A stretch of 64,000 nt of DNA, taken from NCBI GenBank assembly GCA_015179045.1, contig WHUZ01000121.1:1-64000 (forward strand). Direction: 5' to 3'. The position numbers were made by a program, and so were the translations under genes. The notes beneath the pieces were generated by a model. The model searched no databases. It saw only the letters and a list, made by a program, of their open reading frames with translations, and had not been told where the DNA came from. The stretch comes from Kalaharituber pfeilii (lineage: Eukaryota > Ascomycota > Pezizomycetes > Pezizales > Pezizaceae). The first letter of the stretch is position 1; every line of letters begins with the position of its first letter. This document shows, piece after piece, positions 58,693 through 64,000 of the stretch.

Positions 58693-59521
58693 CTATTTCT
58701 GTCCTCTGTCCCATTCATACTGGTCTACTTTCAGCCATCTTCCTCCAAGCCTCACTCTTCCGATGACGGTGGCTTCCTCCAGGTAGACTACTGCTGAGCT
58801 GGTCTTTCTTCCTTCGTCTGCCAGTGTCTGCATTTTCCTTAGCCAGCGAATCCCAGTTGGCTTCCCCAGCTCCTTGTTCGCAGCTTCCAGCCATTTCCGT
58901 ACCTTCCCTAGGTCCTTCCTCAGGGCTACACCGTGTACGACGATGCCGATTTTGAGGTGGTGTTGGCATCTTTTTTTTTTTTTTTTTTTTTTTATTTCAT
59001 TACTCGCATGCTGGTGTTGGCATCGGGAGTGGTTGGTGTGGTGGAAGTCTTGGCCTTTGGGGGTCAAGGAGGGTTTCGGGGCTTCCGGGTCTTCTGGGTG
59101 GTGGGAGTTGAGCCTGAAGCGGGCTCGGTGGTGGATGGTTTGGGTGGGGTGGGGGTACGTACCGGCGGGGATGCCGTCAGCACCTGGGGTGATTGGGGTC
59201 TCGGCTGAGGGCGCAGTGGCAATCTTTTCTGCTTCTTTTTGGTCCAGTCTGCGTTTTGATTGAGCCATCCGTTGGGGCGTGGTCTCGTTTTGCCCTGTAC
59301 TTCCAAAGTGAGGCGAGCACCACGCACCAACCGATTCCCGCCTCTCTCAGCGTCTCGGCAGTGAAGTCCCAGTCAGGTATGTCCAGTTCGTCGAGTTTTT
59401 GGCGTCTGTGGCGGAGAGGAGGAGGAGGGGGAGGGGGAGGGGGAGGGGGAGGGTGGTCTTCCGCGGGGGGTGTTGGCGGTGGGGGAGAGCCGGTTCTCAG
59501 CTTCTTTTTTCCCTTCGGCAT
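58693..59521 (-). pseudogene. ORF1-like protein of minus-strand HAL1-like copy
   Basis: Starts MPKGKKKLRTGSPPPP with a Pro run, then LDIPDWDFTAETLREAGIGW and SLWKYRAKRDHAPTDGSI in the frame 59521-59177. After a frameshift near 59220 it continues in the frame 59268-58693 (RLDQKEAEKIATAP, then after the tail insertion GIVVHGVALRKDLGKVRKW, GIRWLRKMQTL, VRLGGRWLKVDQYEWDRGQK, stop). The lysine run in that frame is translated poly-A of the inserted tail and is not part of the protein. Confidence 0.85.
58971..59011 (-). mobile_element. 41-bp tail-only insertion, 18 nt of LINE-A plus poly-A
   Basis: T23, then ATTTCATTACTCGCATGC, flanked by a perfect 13-bp TGGTGTTGGCATC (58958-58970 and 59012-59024). 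Only the last ~18 nt of the element before the poly-A were copied, the shortest insertion in the window. Confidence 0.92.
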
Positions 59522-59557
59522 TGGATTGAGCAGCTCTTCATATGTGTTCGGGGGTGC

Positions 59558-59634
59558 CTTTTTTTCTTTTTTAATATCATTACTCGCTTGCCGCCCATAT
59601 GGGCTATGGCGAGATTATTTACATAGGAGAGAGT
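59558..59634 (-). mobile_element. 77-bp LINE-A tail-only insertion
   Basis: T-rich start, AATATCATTACTCGCTTGCC, GCCCATATGGGCTATGGCGA, then ~25 nt of UTR. It is flanked by GGGGGTGC (59550-59557 and 59635-59642). Confidence 0.85.
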
Positions 59635-59715
59635 GGGGGTGCTTGAGGAACAGAGAGATATCAGAGGATTTCATGTTCTCATGTAGGGTGTTGGAATTTC
59701 AAGTGCCCAGCATGT

Positions 59716-60590
59716 TCAGGCAGTTATAGTATAAATGGAACGAAGACAACTAAGTAAGTACACGAATGCTCGTTTCCAAGTGCAAGCGTCTAGCGGCAGT
59801 GTCACACACTGTTTACAAACTCCCTCATATTCGCACCGACTACGTAGTACTTCCCCTCTAGCAAAGAAAGCTCCTGAATTCGACCTACCAATACTGACTT
59901 CAGATAGTATGGATATGAGATCTGCCGCCAGGTTTTGTTTCAACTAGTAGCAGCCACCAAGGCATAGTAAACGGGATCGATATCCTGTCGAGCAATCTGT
60001 TGAATTTGAGTATGGTATGCCGAACTTAACCAGCCCAGGTTCAGTTGACCATTCACCATTTGTCGATGATAATGGCACATTTGAATTTCTTCCCAGATTA
60101 GTATAATGACCTCTAGATCCTCAAACAACCAACTCATTGATCCTGTCACTATAGTGGTCGTATCCTTATTCTGTTGCCTCAATGCTTCCTCTTCCACGAA
60201 CCACTGCAGTACAGTCATTTAGTTATATTCGAAAACAGGTCTTGGTTTCATAACAAATCTTAGTGAATCAAGGTCATCCTCTGGTAATTTGCCCCTACTG
60301 TTTTTGTGGAACCAATGGCTATGCTCTTTGCTTATCATGAAGTCCCCCAATGAGAAGCATGGGCGGCATGCGAGTACTGATATAAAAAAAAAAAATGAAG
60401 CATTGTTTCCGGATACCCTCTAAGCATGATGATAATAGCTCCCAACCTCCACTCTTAACTTTCATTCCTAGTATGGAACAGAACTCTCTAAAATACACCC
60501 AGCAGACTAGTTCCAGTATCTCTTTCGACATATATTCGATGTTTCTGATGACTAATTTCATACCCTTAATACCTTTCTTTCATACTTAAA
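59716..60590 (-). pseudogene. Hypothetical gene relic with LINE tail insertion
   Basis: Frames on the minus strand join into one gene-like region: 60561-60396 (MKLVIRNIEYMSKEILELVC, CWVYFREFCS), then beyond the tail insertion EHSHWFHKNSRGKLPEDD and LDSLRFVMKPRP, then 60218-59940 (MTVLQWFVEEEALRQQ, YHRQMVNGQLNLGWLSSAY, IDPVYYALVAAT). The step near 60235-60215 could be a small intron or frameshift. No family recognised; a large hypothetical or transposase-like protein is possible. Confidence 0.5.
60361..60396 (+). mobile_element. ~36-bp LINE-A tail-only insertion
   Basis: GGGCGGCATGCGAGTACTGA, TATA and A12, flanked by GAAGCAT (60354-60360 and 60397-60403). About 23 nt of element sequence. It interrupts the hypothetical minus-strand gene relic. 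Confidence 0.8.
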
Positions 60591-60821
60591 TTAGGGTAAC
60601 TTCTGATACTGATACTAATTTTACCTTTGCAGCCACAGTTGTAAAAATTAACAACCTGCACAGTATCTGCTATGGGTTCTCCAGTGGTATCTTCGTCGTT
60701 ATCATTGTTATTGTTATTATTATAAATATCATTGTTATCTTCACTGGCAGCAGCAGATTTGAGCCATAGATCTCGTCTATTATACCTAACACCTGAGAAG
60801 AAGTTACTTTACTTCTCCTAG

Positions 60822-61825
60822 CATGTGCACCCAATACACCCGTCCGATCTTTGTAAGGAGGAGTGGGAGAGACTGATAGCCGGGGAAGAAGAAGAAGGAT
60901 GGATGAGTGTGTACACTGATGGGAGCAGAATGGAGGACAAGACAGGCGCCGGAGTGCATCAAGCCGGAAAAGACACATCCATATACCTAGGGGAAAGATG
61001 CACGGTCAATGACGCCGAACTGTTAGCGGTGGGAGAGGCCATGCGCAGAGAGGGGGAGCTGCTAATCGTGACGGACTCCAGGACCACGGTGACAATGATG
61101 AAGGGGATAGCTAGGGGGGACCTAACCCCAGGAGGAGCAGAGGAGTGGGTACGGAGAAGGTGGGATGAAAGGATGTCGAGGGGGGATCGAGACCTGGCGA
61201 TTCTGTGGGTAAAAGTACACAGAGATATAGCCGGTAACACCGAGGCAGACACGGCGGCCAAAATAGCCACGGCGCTACAATACCAGGACGAGACGGTGAC
61301 AGAAGCGGGCATCCGACAAGAGGCGAAGGCTAGTAGAGGGGTGGAGAGAAAGAGACTACAGCTGACGTACAGGCCACTCGAATACCTGGGGACCAGAAGG
61401 AGGGTAGCCACACTCGCAGGCATCATGGGGGACAAAGGATTGAGACAATGGAGACACCAGATAGGGAAGGAGGATTCACCGGAGTGCAGGTGGTGTGGAA
61501 AGGCCCTCGAGAATTACAGACATATATCGAGAGAGTGCGAGGCATGGAAGAAGAGACTACCGGGAGGAGAGACGGGGCTGAAGATGCCAATAGGAGTGGA
61601 GAAAGGGAAGGGGAAGGGGAAGGAAGAGGGGGAGAAGAAGGGGATGAAAGAGGGGGAGAAGAAGGGGATGACACTGGCCGAGGTGCTGGACTGGGCAGCG
61701 AGTTAGCTGTTTTTTATTCGACCATTATTTTTCCTTTACGCTCTTTTCTTATCTATCATCTGCGATTCACACATTCTGTACTTAACACCTCGCCGTAGCC
61801 TGATAGGCGGTATGCGAGTAATGAA

Positions 61826-61859
<34 letters not shown>
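60822..61859 (+). mobile_element. 5'-truncated LINE-A, RNase H to tail
   Basis: Flanked by CTCCTAG (60815-60821 and 61860-61866). Tail CGCCGTAGCCTGATAGGCGG, TATGCGAGTAATGAAATA and a ~36-nt A-run. Confidence 0.88.
60825..61706 (+). CDS. LINE-A RNase H and C-terminal domain, open fragment
   Basis: A 293-residue frame open to the family stop: RNase H with VYTDGSRMED, NDAELLAVGEAM, IVTDSRTTVTMM and LWVKVHRDIAGNTEADTAAK, then QYQDETVTEAGIRQ, TYRPLEYLG, LAGIMGDKGLRQWRHQIG, knuckle CRWCGKALENYRHISREC and a Lys/Glu/Gly-rich end (LAEVLDWAAS). This is the best-preserved LINE-A C-terminus in the window, but the protein is truncated at its N-terminus and cannot act alone in retrotransposition. Confidence 0.9.
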   Translation: MHPIHPSDLCKEEWERLIAGEEEEGWMSVYTDGSRMEDKTGAGVHQAGKDTSIYLGERCTVNDAELLAVGEAMRREGELLIVTDSRTTVTMMKGIARGDLTPGGAEEWVRRRWDERMSRGDRDLAILWVKVHRDIAGNTEADTAAKIATALQYQDETVTEAGIRQEAKASRGVERKRLQLTYRPLEYLGTRRRVATLAGIMGDKGLRQWRHQIGKEDSPECRWCGKALENYRHISRECEAWKKRLPGGETGLKMPIGVEKGKGKGKEEGEKKGMKEGEKKGMTLAEVLDWAAS

Positions 61860-61862
<3 letters not shown>

Positions 61863-61966
61863 CTAGTACCTCAACTACTACTACTACTTTAAGTCCCGGT
61901 ATTCCTGAATTACCTGAGGAGTCTAGGAATACTGAATATCAGATTAAAGTATAAAGATTAGCTTGA

Positions 61967-62011
61967 TTTTCTTTTTCATTAATCGCGTGCTGCCCTAGCG
62001 GCTATGGCGAT
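61967..62011 (-). mobile_element. 45-bp LINE-A tail-only insertion
   Basis: TTTTCTTTTTC, ATTAATCGCGTGCTGCCCTA, GCGGCTATGGCGAT, flanked by a perfect 13-bp AAGATTAGCTTGA (61954-61966 and 62012-62024). Confidence 0.92.
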
Positions 62012-62024
62012 AAGATTAGCTTGA

Positions 62025-62621
62025 GAATATGAACTACTTATATATAGTTGAAGGTGTACTGCATTCTATATGACCTCTATATACAATTATTGACTTTTAA
62101 TAAAAATACTAGCACTCGATGAATAAGTATCACTAGTTTTCTATATCATTTTCCTGATTTTGAGGATATCGAGCTATGCTATATATAGAGAGGATTTAAT
62201 TTAGGTAAATAATAATGAATTTGGTAGTAAATATTAGGATTTTGATTTTTTTCTTATTAGATGGCAAATTCTCATTCAGCAATGTCAAATTAGTATAATG
62301 TTATACAATTTCCTTAGTTGCAATATACTCCAAAATAAGTCGTAGAGTGAGAAATATATGACGAGAAGGTCCAAGAGAGGAGATCGTTACAGGGGGGCAG
62401 ATTGTTACCATATCGTGCACGTTATGGTAAATATTCACAACAGAAGAATATCTAGAAAAGCTACCAACAAGGATGGTAGACTTGCTATGACAGATCCATC
62501 TTTGTTGAAGTATATTGGTATCTAGTGATTAAAAGAATAGGATATTCATACACGGGCCGAAGTTTGGTGGTTGCGCCACACGCCCAATTTTGGGCAGGAT
62601 TGACAGCCACCTACTTAGTAC
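62025..62621. other. AT-rich intergenic DNA
   Basis: Very AT-rich with short stop-filled frames in all six readings; no gene or repeat recognised. Confidence 0.5.
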
Positions 62622-62681
62622 TGCCCTGCCATGGCGAATAGCTGCACGCGGGGTCACGTGATGGAAAAAAAAAAAAAAAAA
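62622..62681 (+). mobile_element. 60-bp type C tail-only insertion
   Basis: GCCCTGCCATGGCGAATAGC, TGCACGCGGGGTCACGTGAT, GG and A-run. It is flanked by ACCTACTTAGTAC (62609-62621) and ACCTACCTAGTAC (62682-62694), one mismatch. The tail resembles LINE-B's (CCATGGC, GCGGGGT-A-GTGAT) but differs enough to suggest a sister family. Confidence 0.85.
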
Positions 62682-62694
62682 ACCTACCTAGTAC

Positions 62695-63037
62695 AGATCG
62701 CTTTTTATAAAGTGCAATGTTTTGCTTGGCAGAGTGAAAATTAAACTATTCCTCTTTTATCTTGGCCCCTGAATTTAATCCAAACCCTTCGCGAGCGGAT
62801 CCTAGGCTCACAATTAAATCCTTCACGGATGCCGCGACTGCTCGCTTTGGTGTGAGGATCCAGAAAAGCAGTTTCCCGACATGCAACTTTCATCATGCTA
62901 CCGGCACGAAAAAATTTGAAAGCGAATGCAGGAGTGAGTCAACTGTCCACCTATAGGTAGGACTTGCTGAATAGCGGAGGCATACTGATGGTTTTGCAAT
63001 TCAGAATATTGTCATCCCCTGTCCCGCTAAAGGCGGG
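62695..63037. other. Upstream region of the last hypothetical gene
   Basis: A short open frame (62762-62956, +) has no recognised domain. It may be an upstream exon or non-coding DNA. Confidence 0.35.
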
Positions 63038-63952
63038 ATGAAAGCTGCAAACGTCTGCGCCTCCACCGAAACAATGGCGACAGCAAGAGCATCCGGAAGA
63101 GCTGCAGTCAACTCTGAAACTATTCTTCCCCCTCTTCCAGTCCCGGGTAGCATCGAGTATATCAACATTCCCGCGCCATCCGACGAAGATGAAGAGGAGG
63201 AGGAGCTGGGCAAGGAGGATATGGGAGAGCACCAGCAGCAGGAGCAAATGGAGAGTAATGATACTACTCAGGATAGCACCAAGCGTCACCCGAAACCTAG
63301 GCCTACTTGGACAATTTCGATCGTTGCAGAAAATCTGGTCAACAGCCTCCGCGTCGCCTCGTCGAACCGGAATCCGGATTCGCATAATATGTATATATAT
63401 AATGATTTTTATGGATATGGGAAGGTGGAGGTTATTGAGAATTGGGTCACGGATTTCGCGAAGACTTGGGGCAGATATAAGGCGTAGAGGGGGGCCAAGG
63501 TACCTCCTGGGAGTCAGAAACAGTCCATACCACGGGACGGGGTTGATATAGGAACGCACTGGCAAGAAGAGGAAGGATGGAATGGCTTGATGAACATGTG
63601 GACCTTGGTTGAGGGATTTGTACTTTGGGTGAGCCTAGCGGGATCCATGGATGTCGTTATGATGGTTGACGATGGGGATAAAGTCATCGCGTTATTGGAA
63701 CTCCTAGTGGAGATTTTCTTAGCGATGTGGGAGGTCTTGGACGATGTGCATTCGACTCATTATCACAAAGAAGCGAACCCGCTACCTCTCCGAGCGTTTA
63801 AGAATTTGGACCTAATTACAGCGCTGGTGCTTCTTTGGTCTACAGAGTATTTTGACGACTATGGCGATGACAAGGACTGTGAACGCCTCCGCAGTCTCGA
63901 ACCAGACTACCGCTTAGTGGAAGACTTACCTTTGAGTTTTGGGTCGCAGTAA
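63038..63952 (+). pseudogene. Hypothetical protein gene with one internal amber codon
   Basis: The frame from 63038 (MKAANVCASTETMATARASG, then a Glu-rich acidic stretch near residue 50-75, then PTWTISIVAENLVNSL) reaches TAG at 63485-63487 and stays open in the same frame to 63952 (GSQKQSIPRDG, WNGLMNMWTLVEGFVLW, a hydrophobic helix VIALLELLVEIFLAMW, LITALVLLWSTEYFDDYGDD). Either one nonsense change broke a 304-residue protein, or the stop lies in a small unrecognised intron. No known domain; two possible membrane-associated helices. Confidence 0.5.
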
Positions 63953-64000
63953 CCAATTTGTCCGGGAGCTCTATATCGGGATTGACCACTGAGGCTCCCT

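Larger units (their letters stand above)
58519..59532 (-). mobile_element. Nearly full ORF1-only LINE, minus strand
   Basis: Flanked by GCTCTTC (58512-58518 and 59533-59539). The tail is damaged (ATATCATTACAGCCCAGTGG, GCTATGGCGAG; the GCATGCGAG part is missing). It ends 11 bp upstream of its ORF1 ATG, so only the 5' UTR is lost. A tail-only insertion lies at 58971-59011. Confidence 0.85.

Noticed and set aside
59193..59729. 178-residue Gly-rich plus ORF
   Set aside because: Antisense of the Pro-rich ORF1-like protein start, running through a LINE tail.

Overview
This looks like nuclear DNA of a filamentous fungus, most likely an ascomycete with a transposon-rich genome. The signs are short introns of about 50-130 nt with CTAAC-type branch sites, Tad-type LINEs, a chromodomain Ty3/gypsy element, a NACHT/WD40 NLR-like gene, a 4CL-like acyl-CoA synthetase, a type-B carboxylesterase and Tc1/mariner and Mutator-like DNA elements. 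I cannot name the species. Most of the 64 kb is transposon sequence, much of it nested, and most host genes are broken.

Layout. 1-3089: eroded DNA with a 138-bp tandem duplication. 3090-18568: a Ty3/gypsy chromovirus with 433-bp LTRs (3 differences seen) and an AAGAA target duplication. It is split by an ORF1-only LINE (7588-16285), which is itself split by a complete Tad-like LINE ('LINE-B', 8619-15806); each layer has its own target duplication. 18927-20933: acyl-CoA ligase pseudogene. 21282-22133 (-): intact Nudix hydrolase. 22.4-25.1 kb: DNA transposons and MITEs. 25.3-31.3 kb (-): NLR-like gene (N-terminal helical region, NACHT, pentapeptide repeats, WD40-like repeats) hit by three LINE-A-type insertions plus a nonsense codon. 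32.6-36.8 kb (-): RecQ-like helicase gene, one intron of which holds a minisatellite, a LINE, a probable solo LTR and a Mutator-like element. 37-40.4 kb: hypothetical fragments and a TIR-bounded segment. 42632-44471 (+): carboxylesterase gene. 44.8-50.9 kb: pile-up of LINE-A copies in both orientations. 51.4-52.5 kb (-): AT-hook protein with an internal duplication. 52.9-62.7 kb: more LINE-A copies, a full-length ORF1-only element (56701-58213), a Tc1 relic and a hypothetical gene relic. 63.0-64.0 kb: hypothetical ORF with one internal stop.

Main biological theme. One 3' tail motif (CGCCATAGCCC-N-GGGCGGCATGCGAGTA, then a short A/T-rich stretch and poly-A) ends three kinds of insertion: copies with reverse transcriptase/RNase H (LINE-A), a discrete ~1.5-kb family that encodes only an ORF1-like protein and stops before any zinc knuckle (resembling mammalian HAL1, 'half-a-LINE'), and many ultrashort tail-only insertions with target duplications, down to 18 nt of element sequence plus poly-A. 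The simplest reading is that LINE-A reverse transcriptase recognises the tail, the ORF1-only family parasitises it, and very early abortion of target-primed reverse transcription is frequent. Insertion boundaries given here rest on target duplications read by eye.
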